From positions 48,582,172 through 48,646,171 of the forward strand of contig NC_023759.2 of the NCBI RefSeq assembly GCF_000499845.2: a stretch of 64,000 nucleotides of DNA, given 5' to 3'. Within the stretch, counting starts at the first letter, position 1. Every line of letters begins with the position of its first letter. Shown here in pieces: positions 11,322 to 24,100 of the stretch. The notes beneath the pieces were generated by a model. The model was not told where the DNA came from and searched no databases. It saw nothing but the letters and a program-made list of their open reading frames with translations. The stretch comes from Phaseolus vulgaris. Taxonomy: Eukaryota; Streptophyta; Magnoliopsida; Fabales; Fabaceae. A program made the position numbers and the translations under genes.

Positions 11322-14300
11322 CGATTTTCTTTCACTTTTCTTTGATTCCAATTTGTATGTGATTAATTTTGACAAAGGGTGGCGCTGTTGATGCTTTTGC
11401 TCTTTATATTGCCATCATACAAGGTTCAAGTTGACAAAAGGGAATTATGATTACGAGGTGTGTGTGAATTTGTGGAATTTTGGTTCAGATTCCATACAAA
11501 TAAGGGAAGAGAGGGTTTATATATGTATAATATTAGTGGTGTGAAACCATTGCTACAAATTTAGCTTTCTTATTAGTGAGAATGAAAAAATACTAAAGAA
11601 GTTAAATTGAACAAAACTCAGTATAATCTATAAACGTTGAAAGTCTTTAAAAAGGTATTAATAAGTAGTTGATGATTTATTTATAATCAACCTGGGTCGT
11701 TAAAGATTTTTTCCATAACAATATATAAGGTATGGGAGCTAAGCCAAACTTCAAATCTTAATCCAACTCGTCTTTCCATTAAAAAAAGTTAAGCTATATT
11801 GCATATCTGATTTTGTCCAAACCACTGAAGAAAACAACTTCAGTATATAGTTCTTTAACTACCAATCTAATGGTCTATGACTAATTAATATTTTATATAC
11901 CATACTAATTGAACAAGATTGGAAGAAAAAAATAGGCGAAACAAAAATCTAGAATGTTTGCTATTAACTATTATAAATCATGTTAATTATTGAAAAACTT
12001 AATAAAAGTATTGTATATGATAATCTTTTATTATTTAACCTTATTAAAACCCTCTACATGATTTTTTATACTGAACCGATTGGAATCGTACGACACCCAA
12101 AGGCCCAGTACTTGGTGAAGATCCAATCGATATAACTGAAACTATTATAGTCAAAAAGAGGATTCACGAGACTAATGATTAAGTATCAGGTAATACACTC
12201 TTAATCATGATCCAAAATTTTAATTTAACACAATAACGAAGGGTCCATGATATAATCATATAAATAGACACAAATTTTAAGAATCAGGTACGTCATCATT
12301 CAGTACTAATAACATTAAATGTCAAACATTGAAGTCTTACTTAAACGCTGAAGTGCATTTTGTATGTATCATCCGAGTTTGAAATTCACAATAAGCGAGA
12401 CTAGAAGATCATTCGAGTAGAAGGTTGGAAAGATAGACGACCTATAAAAAGAAAGACAACAATTTTCATGATTCCAACTTTAATAAAAAACATATATTTT
12501 TCTAAATGAACTAGTTTAAGTTGTTTATACCATATATATCGTATTAAAAGCATACATGAAATTGTCGAAACAAGTGATCTTCACATAAAGCCTTACATTT
12601 TTGTTTTTCTAATAATATTTAACAATGAAATATATGGATGATATCGCAATCAAGCAATGATTAATTAATTGATCAGAATTTATTATTTGAAGATAAATTT
12701 ACTCAATACAGAGAAGTACGTATGGTGCATGAGTTGTGGCATGCTAAGCAACTTTTGAAAGGGATAAGGCGCTTTAGAGGCCTTTTTACATTTTCAACTT
12801 TTATTAAGATACGCATGTCGGTTTCATAAGTAAAGGTGCTCACACACAATCACAGTTACGTTTAATGGTTCTTTTGAAATTAAAAACAGTTTTTCTCTCT
12901 TTAATTTTCATCACTTTTTTGTCACCACATTTCATATCTTTGGGGTCGTATCGATTAAAGAGTAATGTCTTTTGATTATGATAACATTAAGGAGTAGGTG
13001 CTTTATACTTAACATTGATGTGATACCAACACCGAATCGTTTTTGCTTTGTAAAACTTGATTGGTTTAACCATATATTAACTAAATATTTCAAACCAATG
13101 ATCGACAAGAAATCATATTCATTAAAAATTAATGTAGAAGTTTGAGAAAACTACAGTGCAAACTGAACCTTTGACTCCTCTAAGTCTAGAGACAAATCTG
13201 AAGTAATCTCACCAAACAACTACTCTAATGTCTGTAGTTACAACCAGTCTTCTACTAAGCAACTAGGTCGAATGAATAAGACACACATGAAACCATATTA
13301 AATTAATTAAGATGTTTTCATGGTAAGTTCCAATGCATTAATCATGTGATTAAAAAAGTTCTTAAAAGTTTCTGCAATAATCTTTGTGAAATAGTTTGCA
13401 GTAGAAGAAACATGAAGTTCTTTAGTTTTAATATTGGAAGATCCCACTGTTTCAACAAACTAAAACCTACCACTACGTTGATTTCAACAAGGCTGAAAAA
13501 ATGCACCAACGAAACCTGAGTAGGGACATGGAGCCTTGTAGCTTGGACCAAACCTCAACCTAACCTTTATGGTATACCTTTTAACGTTCACTTTATAGTA
13601 TGTAGTGATTCATAAAGGTCAGAAAAATCTACGTGGGAAAGCTACTAAAGGTGAAGTCAGAGACAAAATTTGAGAGGAGCACATGGTGGGAAACGCGAAA
13701 TTTGTGAAAGTAAGATGGGATAGGTAGGAACATCAACCCAATGCATCTTTCAAAAAAATTCTATTTATCTTCTAATTTATCTAAAAGATTATTTTTCTTT
13801 CTACTTTAATATAGAATAATTTATTATTGAATTATAAATTTATCATCATTAGAATATAAAAATTATTAAATATTTCATATACTATGTACTGACTATACCG
13901 AGAAGTCAAGAGATCCACGTTAACATATTAAAATATGAATAAAATTAATATAATATAAATAAATAATAAGATAACACTTCATTAAGGTACAACAAAAGAG
14001 TTCAAAATGTTATAAATATATTTATAGTAACTACAAAAGGTATGAAAAGTAAAAACTCAATCAACTTAAAGTGCAATACTGAGCACTATAAATAGGTCAT
14101 TTATTTAACATGTAAGTAAAGTGTTTTTTCAGATAAACTAAGCAATTCGATTCTGACTTTATCATTGAAACACCTTACAGATACACTCACACAGTCGAGA
14201 TGTAATCGTTGAAAGCCAACTTAAAGTTAACCACTGATAATAAACTCAAATCCAATAACCGAAAATGAGCCCAGACCCACATAATTGAAAAGTACTCAAA

Positions 14301-15844
14301 GTCAACTGATTTAGTAAACTAAAGTTCAATTACAATATATATCAAAGGTGAACAATGAACTAATTAAAATAAATCTATTTTCTCTCTATATATATTTCTG
14401 TCGGCACTCAAAATATATGAAACCATAACGAATTCATCTAACTTTATAATATCATACATAGTTTAATTATAAAATAACATAAATATAACCTTAAACGATA
14501 TTATTTTAAGAAAATAATATCATTTTAAGCATGATATCGTCTTATACCAAATACGATCTATTAAATTAACAAATATCATTAATAAAAAAATTTAAGAAAA
14601 TATTTTAAGAGAACATAAGGTTAAATCAAGTTAGTCAAAAAGAATAAGTTTATTTGAACCAATCTTTAAAATACATCTGATCAAACTTTATATTTTGAAT
14701 GTGTCGAAAAATAACAACAATACGAAAGTTGTCGAATAATTATATATTTTTTAGTATATTTTAAAATATTTATATTGCATTATTTTTATTTTTAAAAAAA
14801 TATAATATCTATTAAAATTATTTTTTACGTTATTTAAGTGAAAAAAAAACTTTCAATGGTAAATTTTTAAAAATTAATTAAAATTTATTGCATGGAATAA
14901 TATCTAACATATTAACTCACTGAACCTTAAATTCTAAACAAATTTCATTAGTGTGATGATATTTTATTATTATTTAAGATGAAATAGATAATATATATAT
15001 ATATAAATCAAAACTACGTACGGAAGATACAAAATAGAAGAAAAAAAATAAGAGATAGTTTATATACGTTGTGAAAGTCTGATTTTATAAACCAATATAT
15101 CAATTTTATAATTATTTTTACTTTAAAAAAATATTTTTATTTATATGTTGAGAATTTTGCAAGTGATAGGAAGAATGAGGTGCATGACAGATCCAGCAGC
15201 AGATGTGGATTCTGAAGTTCTTAGGAAAGAGTAAGAAGCGAAGAAGAGTAAGGCATTGTTATTATTATAATTATGTTCCCAACGCTGATGAAAATGACCA
15301 AATTAAATGGATAATAAATTTGTGGCCATTCCAAAATGTTGGTTCATTTCATGTTGCTTCAACTTTGAATGAGTTAACGGCTAAGATGATTTTTCTTGAG
15401 TTTAGTAAGACTATAGCATTAATAATTTATTGGAAGTAACAATCAATATTCAATTCACATAAATGTTGTGTCATCTCCTAAAACGACCTTTATTTTAGTT
15501 TTGTATTACATGCCCAATGTTGCATCACATTTCAGAATTATATAACAATTTCTCCAATTCCAACTTTAGTTAAATCCATTATCCTTTTCTTATTCTACAC
15601 TGCTTTTAATCATATTTATCACACATCACATTTTAATCCACTTTAGAATATTTTTTAAATAGTGACATTAAATCAAATTTAATTAATTAAATTTTATTTA
15701 CATTTTCATCCACTAAAATTGTATATTTTTTTTTACATATAAATCAAGAGGACTGTTTTCTAATTAACATTTTTAACTTGGGAAATGAAATAACTTTTCT
15801 TTTTATGAATCACACGAGGTGGAAAAAAATCATGGTTTCTTATG
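11322..15844. other. gene-poor region with LTR-like remnants
   Basis: Upstream side of the PADRE gene, then AT-rich DNA. Segments near 12160-12300 and 14085-14200 (the latter with CTATAAATAG and TGACTTTATCATTGAA) look like retrotransposon LTR promoter remnants; the first resembles a segment near 53700-53950. Short frames at 13342-13551 (-) and 15203-15439 (+) are unrecognised. No supported gene. Confidence 0.4.
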
Positions 15845-16200
15845 TTCCCGCATCTTCATAGTTTTTTCTCACCCCATACACAACATGAAAATACTTTTTT
15901 TTATATATTTTTTATCATTTTTATAAAATAGTTTTCGATTATGTAATCTGGACATGTATTTGAAAAAGACTTTCAGATTATGTAATCTGGAAACTAAAAA
16001 AGACTTCCAAATTACATAATACAGAAAATTATCATGCATCTCAAAAGAGATTTTTGGATTATGTAATCCGAAAGCTAATTACGAATTTAAAAAAAGACTT
16101 CCAAATTACGTAATCCGAAATATTATAGAGGGATATTTTTGGAAATATGAAAATTTATGGAGGTGAGAGAAGAATATATGGAGGTGCAGGAAGAAGCAGC
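15845..16200. mobile_element. MULE-like MITE, older copy
   Basis: The left end (TTCCCGCATCTTCATAG...) is imperfectly complementary to the right end (...TATATGGAGGTGCAGGAA). It is flanked by TTTCTTATG (15836-15844) and CTTCTTATG (16201-16209), an 8/9 target duplication of the length made by Mutator-like transposases. The interior contains repeated short palindromic units of the form GGATTATGTAATCCGAA. It codes for no protein. Its termini resemble those of the next element. Confidence 0.5.
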
Positions 16201-16287
16201 CTTCTTATGGTTAAGGGGATTTCGTAGGCCTACTTGAGTGTATGGGTGGGTGGGCTTAAAGTTGACACAGCTTGATTAGTAACATGG

Positions 16288-16854
16288 GGCAGTTTCTTCC
16301 TGCACCCCTACATTTTTCTTCCTGCACCCCCACAATGTTATGCAAAAACCAAATTGTCCCTATTATTCTTTAAAAACCCTAAAATGCACTTGAACTATAT
16401 TTATTTTTTGCATTATGGATTATGGAATCCAGAAAAATTTTGGATTGGCACTTCCGGTAAAATTTCGGATCCACCAATCCGTAATTCAAAATATGCATCA
16501 TTCAAAAAAACATTCTGGATCCACTAATCCGTAACAAAAATATGCATTCTGGATTCAAAAATCCGTAATTTAAAAAAAAAGCATTCCGGATCCATGAATC
16601 CGTAATAGAATTAGACTTCTGAATTCAGTAATCCAGAAATCAATAATTTATGCAAAAATTGCTTCTGGAACACCCCCTCATCCAGAAAAACAAAATATTA
16701 TGTTCTGGATTGCTGAATCCGTAGCACATTCCCAGATTACTATTTTTGATAACCACGGTGTCCTTTTTCAAATAAAATATTAAGACCAATTTCGGGATTT
16801 AGAAAATTGTGGTAGTGCAGGAAGAAAAATATAGGGGTGCAGGAAGAAGAAGCT
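16288..16854. mobile_element. MULE-like MITE with about 35-bp TIRs and 9-bp TSD
   Basis: Terminal inverted repeats contain TTCTTCCTGCACCCCTA followed by TTTTTCTTCCTGCAC at the left and the complement at the right, with matching continuing to a CACAAT motif. The flanks carry a perfect 9-bp direct repeat GTAACATGG (16279-16287 and 16855-16863), the Mutator-superfamily signature. The interior is an array of short modules such as CTGGATT...AATCCGTAAT, themselves inverted. Non-autonomous; no coding capacity. Confidence 0.7.
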
Positions 16855-16863
16855 GTAACATGG

Positions 16864-18157
16864 CCCTCCTTCACAGCAATTTGGCAATTACTTTTTGCAT
16901 AGTTTCTTCATGCACCTTCGTATTAGTGTTGGAAATGTTTAAAATATTCATATTTGGATTATGGAACTTAGAAACATGTTATGGAATATGCAATATGGAA
17001 TGGATTTATAGATTTGATTAACATTTTTGGATACGTAATCCAAAATACATTTTCAAATTATGGCTATTTTCAAAATTTAGAAATGTATTACAATTCAAAA
17101 TACATTTTTGCATATTGTGAATAAAATTTTGCCTTTTAATCATCTGCTTGTTTTTTTCATAACAATCATATTTTAGAGAAATTATTAAAAAATAACATTC
17201 ATAAACTAATTTTAACTTATAAAGAAATTAATTTATTTTTCTCTCTTAAAATTATTTTTAAAATACTTTTCCAAAGACAATACTCTAGATCTTATAATAC
17301 TATGTACATATAATGATATGCCTTATATTAGACCCTAAAAACAATAGGTAGAAATGATAGGAAATGATTAGATTTAAAAATAATAAAGTATAAAGAAAGA
17401 AAAATAAAGAAAAGAAAGAGAAGATATTTAAGAGAGAAATAAAGATATTGCTTTTCAGAATTAAATGAATAAGTTTGGCGTGCATTTTCAGCTCACCCTA
17501 GTGTGAAGTGTTTGTTTTTTTTTGTGAGTGACACCAACTCCCCATTTGTTTTTTTTTTTCCAGTTCTAGATGCCATGCACATTTTTAAAATTTGAAAATA
17601 TTTATATACTTTATAATATATTTTTAAAATGTATTGATTTACATTTCTAAACAGTGTAAATCCATCAAATATAGTAAATATTGTTCAGCTTGAGCTGCTC
17701 ATTTTAATTTAAATATTGAATTAAAGATGTATTTTATTTTAGTCACAGTTTCTCATTCTACATATTTCACTAAATATTGTTCATCTTTTCTACATACTTT
17801 CTTGAAAATTGTCACAAGCAAACCTAGTTCAAGTCACAATCAACTCAGAGCCCTTTAAACCTAACTTGTTATTTTTCTAACATGTGAGTTGAATTGAATT
17901 GGGTTGTTCAATTTTGCCACTTTTATGTAACCAATATTATAGTATTTTTTTCATTTCAAAAACAAACCCATAACGAGTCTTTGTTTCCAATCTCTCCGTT
18001 TTCGTGTGTAGGCACTTCGGTAATGCAAAAATAATATATGAAAAGTGTCGTCATCATCATCATCTATGATCTTCAATTCGTTTTTAATTTCGTAATATTC
18101 GATTATAATATGAATGTAGTCGCAGGAGTTGGCTGGCTTAGCGTTGAACACTGCTCC
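16864..18157. other. spacer and SOS4 upstream region
   Basis: AT-rich DNA with no gene. A few GGATTAC/ATAATCC-type units near 16950-17100 echo the adjacent MITEs. The last few hundred bases presumably hold the SOS4 promoter and leader, but I could not identify a specific promoter motif. Confidence 0.45.
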
Positions 18158-21100
18158 ATGCTGTTAAAGCCTTCGCTGCTCACACACCAATCCGACTTCA
18201 GATTTTCCCGTCAAACTCGCATTTTCCGGTAAAACTTCTCTCACACCACTCTCAACTTTCTCAACCTCGCCGCACTCGCTTTCCGTTTCAATTTTCATCT
18301 TCTTCCACCGATTTCCATTTTCTTCTCTCTCAATTTCAAGGGCAAGAAACTCCGCGAATTCTCACATGGCGCCTCCAATCCTCTCTCTTGCTCTTCCCTC
18401 CGACACCGGTCGAGTTCTCAGCATTCAATCTCACACCGTTCAGGTTTTTCTCTTCCGCGTTTACTCCTCGATTGCTTCTTTAATACATTGAATGTTCGTT
18501 GAAGATGTCAACGCCTGTATTGTTGCCTATACTGAAATCATTACATTGAGATGTTCTTGTAAAACAAATGTTGTGGAAAAAGATGATAAGGTTCATGTAT
18601 TTTAACATGCATGATGTTTTGGATTGAGAAAAATGGAATTCTTGGCTTCTTCTTTATTGGTAGTAAAATTCTATGCAACTATGGTTTTGGTAATTGGTAT
18701 TAATAATGAATTGAATGTCGTTGTCAGTTGAATGCAGCTGGTGAAGTACTTACCTTGCCATTGTGGCTGCTTGTTTATTATTCTCAGGGGTACGTTGGCA
18801 ATAAATCGGCTGTCTTCCCTCTGCAACTACTGGGCTACGATGTGGATCCAATTAATTCCGTGCAGTTTTCAAATCATACAGGCAAGCTGAGTCTTCAATT
18901 TTTTTTTCATTCAGTCTCTCAAGACTGGGGCCTGATATATGGTGTGACGCCACTTATCAATCTGAACAAGTTTAGGTGTGGATATACTTGTTAAAGTAAT
19001 ACTGCAGTTATTGTTTAATAAATTGGAGGATTATGATGCAGGATATCCAACGGTTAAGGGGCAGGTCTTGAATGGACAGCAACTCTGGGAACTAATAGAA
19101 GGCCTTGAAGGAAATGAGTTATTGTTCTATACTCACTTGTTAACAGGTATTGTAAGTACTACCCTCTGTATTTTTTACCTTGAACTGTATGTCACTTACC
19201 TCATGGACTCTATATTAAATAGGTAAAAGTAGACTGCTGATTCAAGTTTTGCCACAATATTCAGCAATCTATATTTCTTAGACGATGTGTTTCTTCAACC
19301 ATTTTTGTTGCTCTTGATGAAATGCTTCAATTTTTCTTGTTGAAAGTAGATTAAATTATTCATTGACTGTCCATTAAGTGTCATATTCTTTTGTATGTTT
19401 GAATTCTTGTGTTCTTGTAAGTTATTTTATTTTTCTATTTTTTTGGTGACAAACTTAAGTTTTTCTCTTTCAAAATCATTATTCTTTACTATTGTTGAGT
19501 CATCCTGCAATATTTCCTTTATTAAATATTCTAATCGTTATGATATCTATGATATACTTTTGTGAAGTACTATAATATTGTCATTTGTCTTTAATCACTA
19601 TCCTGTCAGTTTGTTGCGCTTTTATTCTGTTCCCTATTTCAATTTCAGGTTATATTGGTTCAGAGTCTTTTCTAAATACTGTATTGCAAGTCGTTAACAA
19701 ACTTCGCTCAGTAAACCCAGGACTTATATATGGTGAGAATACTGAACATATGGGATTGTTTGATATTCAGATAAAGTTGCGCCGATAAGTTATCCTATGT
19801 GGCCTTATACAATGTTTGTGATTTCCTTTATCATTTTCAATTTTACTTTCAGTTTCAGGCCATGTTATATTGACCTAGCTTTTATGAATCATTAGAAGGA
19901 ACAATGAAAACATAATTTAAGTCTTTAGACATAAATGGAGAAATTGAAGAGAAAACTTACATCCTGTTGTAGCCAACAAGGAATATGTTTTTGTAAGTCT
20001 TAACTAAAGTTTGTGTTCCAGATGGCCAATGTAGTTTTGTCATGATTTTTAAGTGTTAACAATTGAAGTATGGAGACTATGATTTCAATTTTTTTCCATT
20101 TTGGTGTTGGACACTTGAACCTCAAGCTTTTTTTCTTTTTTCTTTTTAGAGAATATGTATATATGTACATCTGCATTTAATAAAACTGTGCTTCCTTGTC
20201 AGTATGTGATCCAGTGATGGGTGATGAAGGAAAGCTTTATGTTCCGGAAGAGCTAGTGTCAGTCTATCGAGAGAAGGTATGACTGTTCTATAGAGATATT
20301 TCTGCAGGTGTGAAATGCAAATAATTTATACTATGTTGTCATAAACAGTGTAACAAATTAGAAAAACATAAACACATTCAATTGAACTATTGTTTTCCTT
20401 CACTTATAATTTAAAGTTATATAATTACTTAGTTAACAGGTTCCTATTTTGAATGGATGATACAGACATACTTCCATTTCACGAATCCCATTTTTAATTT
20501 GATAAGTATATTCCTAGTGTTAGCATGAGTAACACATATTTTGGCAGGTTGTTCCGGTGGCTTCAATGTTGACTCCCAACCAGTTTGAGGCAGAACTACT
20601 GACAGGTTTCAGGTATTTATATAACAATTAATATTGCATAATTTTTTTTCAGTTCCACCCGTTCCTTTCCTGGTTTTCTTTCTCATTGTTATTATCCATG
20701 GGTTTTTTTCTCATACATATTGATGCATTTTTGTTTGTGCGGGGTATGGATATGCCTATGTTGAGGTAAAAATCTTTGTAGCTTTTAGGCTTAATTACTT
20801 TTTTGGTCTCATTATTGATTTATTTTATTCAATTTGATCCCACTGTTAATAAAATGTTTAATCAAGTCCCTCAATATTTTAAAACGTACAATTAACCAGT
20901 CATGGTGATGATTTATAAAACGAATGACGTTAACCAACAAAAGAGTCACATTGTTGCTGTTTAAAAATTGAGAAATTTAATTGAATCTTGAAAGGGTTAC
21001 AGTGTTGCATTTTTTTAAAATGAAAGACTTGATTAAACCTTTTATAGAGGGACCAGATTGAAGAATATAAATAATTATTGGAAGTTATATTTCTAATTTG

Positions 21101-24100
21101 CCATTCATGGAAATGATTGGGTTTAGATCCGACATCCACCCACAGATTATCTTGTTATTTAGAATGTGGTGAGTGATTGAGAACTCAGTTTCTCCAACCA
21201 AAGGTATTTTGTGTTTTTTTAGTTGTTTTGATTTTTCTTTCTGTTTAGTTCATATGCATTCTATTTGAGCTTCTCCACAATTTATTTGTTTTGCCTTCTA
21301 AGTGCTCAAATTTCCTACTTATTATAGGATTCAGTCCGAAGGGCAAGGTCGGGAGGCCTGTAGGTTTCTCCATGCAGCTGGCCCCTCAAAGGTTTGCTTC
21401 TATTGTAGTATGTTGAAAAACGGCCTTCTTTTTGGGATAATCTATTGGTGTAAATTTTCTCCTTTCAACATAGGCTTGTTGTACAGGTCAAGACTTTTCT
21501 GTTTTCATCAGTGTGTGCGAACTGTTTATTGCTGTTGTTGTTGTCTTAATAGTGAAGGGCGTCTGTTTTGAGTTTTAACCTATTAGTCACAAATGTTTTA
21601 TACTTTTTTCTATGTTATGCAAATTGATTTCTCAATTAACTTTTAAACAATTTTCTCAGATGTTTTGATTTCAATGGTGAAGAAAAGATTCCCTAATTGG
21701 CTCTGTTGAAAGTATCGCCTATTTAAGGAGAATATATTTGTTGGGAACCAAAAATTAAAAAGAAAAGGAAAAGAAGGATTTTTATCGGATACTCTTTGTT
21801 GTAGCAGTCCTTATATATCATATTAACAATTGAAAAATGGTGGAAAGAAAATGTCCTATTTGACAAGGCTTCTGACGTTATGTGTATCCTTGGAGGACCA
21901 AAATAAATGTGTATACTATTTCTTGACAACTTCTATCATGTTCACTCTTTCACTGAATGGCATATGAACACTTAGCATTGGATTGATTTAGCCTTTTTTA
22001 AGCTCATTTGGAATTTTTTCAGTTATAATCCTGGTTTGAATAATCCTTGTATCTCTTCTTTTTTGTGAAAAAATTAGATATCTTATTCCCCCTCCCCTCA
22101 AGCTGGCTATTTGTTTACTCTGATCATAAAATTTGGCAATTTTCTTCACTACCTAAAATGGTGGATTTTAACTTCGTACACACAACACTAGTCGAGAGGA
22201 TAGATCCTTGTATTTACCAAAGTACTATAGTGTCACATCTCTAGTGTACAGACAACCTGCAAATCAATTCACACGCAGCAGCTTGAATCTAGATTAGTAA
22301 ATTACACATGCGAATTCCATCCTGAATCTGTGCATTTTAATGTTCGTTTTCTTGGTGTTTTTTTTAATGCCTTGAAATTGTCTACATCTGATGTCACAAC
22401 TCGATAACTCTTTGATGATTTTCCACGGTGTTGTTTTGGCTCTTTTATTCTCAATCATTTAGCTGACGTACTTGCTCTTCAGGTTATAATTACAAGTATA
22501 ACTATTAACGGGAATCTTCTTCTCATTGGCAGTCATCAAAAAGAAAAGGTGAATTAATTGCTGCCTGTAATTCTTGTATTGGTGGTAATATTTTTATTTC
22601 TTATTTCTAATTGGTAATCATAAAACAAAAGTAAAGTGAATGCTGCTTATAATGCTTTTGTTGGTAGTCATATTTTTATTTCTTGTTGCAGATATATTCA
22701 AGGTGTTATAGAAATCAAATTTACTAAATTTTCATATTTATCTTGCACAATATGTTTGCTTATGGCTTGAGCATTTGCAGTGATCTGAAAAATTTGTCTT
22801 CCACAATTCCATAATTTTCTGGAAACCAAATTGACCTTAGTTGTTCAACTAAACAATGGTGAATTGTGTAGCTTCATGGTTCAGTTAGTACCTCATGTTA
22901 TAACCAAATGAAGCTGAGTGTTGCCATTCTGTAGCAAACGATTAGATAGTTCATATCATGGTGGTTAGTGGTGACAATTGATGGACAAACCACGTATTTA
23001 TGACATTGCAGCTTGCAACTATGTGGTGAAGTAAAACTCAATATACATGCATATTGGACCTGTTAGAAGTACTTATGTATTGTACTTTGAGTAATACACT
23101 ATTCAAGTAATAATGTAATGTGTCAATGCATAATCATAGTTGTTGGATTGAATATAAAATATTATTAAATTACAACAACGAATAATTTGGTGATGATTTT
23201 ATTCTACATACTGTTCTCATGGTAACAACCTAACTTTTATTATCTTTGTCGGATAGGGAGAGCCTCCCAGACAATTTAAGATCGTGATTCCAAAAATACC
23301 AGCTTATTTTACGGTATGAATATTCTGTAAATAGTTCTGTTTATATATGGTTGTTACCAATATTGATCTTTACAATATTTTTTATGTGAATGGGAAAAAT
23401 TTATTTGGAGTCAAACACATAATTTTTGCTTGAAGTATCCAATGATTTTGCATCTTAATCTATGGATCATCAAAGAATGTATCAATTTATTTCCGTAAAT
23501 ATATCTGAGCTGCACGTGTCTTCTTCATTAGCATGTAGAGCTCCAATTATCATGTTTTCCTTGCTTTCTTAGTGCAAAATACAATGATGACATTTCATCT
23601 TGAAAAACTATATCTTCATTGAAGTAGCTATATGTTCCTTGGATAAATAGAGAATAATGCAGTGATTAAGAGCTCATCTTCAACGTAAAACACCATGTAA
23701 ACAATTCTTCAAACTAGCCACCAAAAAATGTCACCCTTTTATCATCATTGCCCATCTAACAAACTAGCCTGGTTTGACTGTCCACATGGTTCTTCATGCA
23801 AAAATGCACGTGCAACCAACATAACATCTAACTTTAATTGCTCTTAATCGATTTAACTGGAGATCCTTCCAATTTCTCTTTAGATTCAAACATTCAGTGA
23901 ATAGAACCTTAACTATGTTCTTATGCTTGTAGGGAACCGGAGATCTCATGACTGCACTTCTTCTTGGTTGGAGCAATGTATTTACCTTTACTTGGTTATT
24001 ACTATAGTTTGGTCTTTCCAATGTTTTAAATCCCGGAATACAGTGCGTAGGCTCCAAACTTTAGTGACATAGCGTAAAGGGGGATAAGTTCTATTTTAAA

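Noticed and set aside
13342..13551. 69-codon minus-strand frame
   Set aside because: Unrecognised and hydrophobic; it may be a retroelement shred but no family motif is visible.
15203..15439. 78-codon plus-strand frame
   Set aside because: Basic, low-similarity peptide without motif; an overlapping frame just upstream (TDPAADVDSEVLRKE) looks coding-like but is only about 20 codons and could not be assigned.
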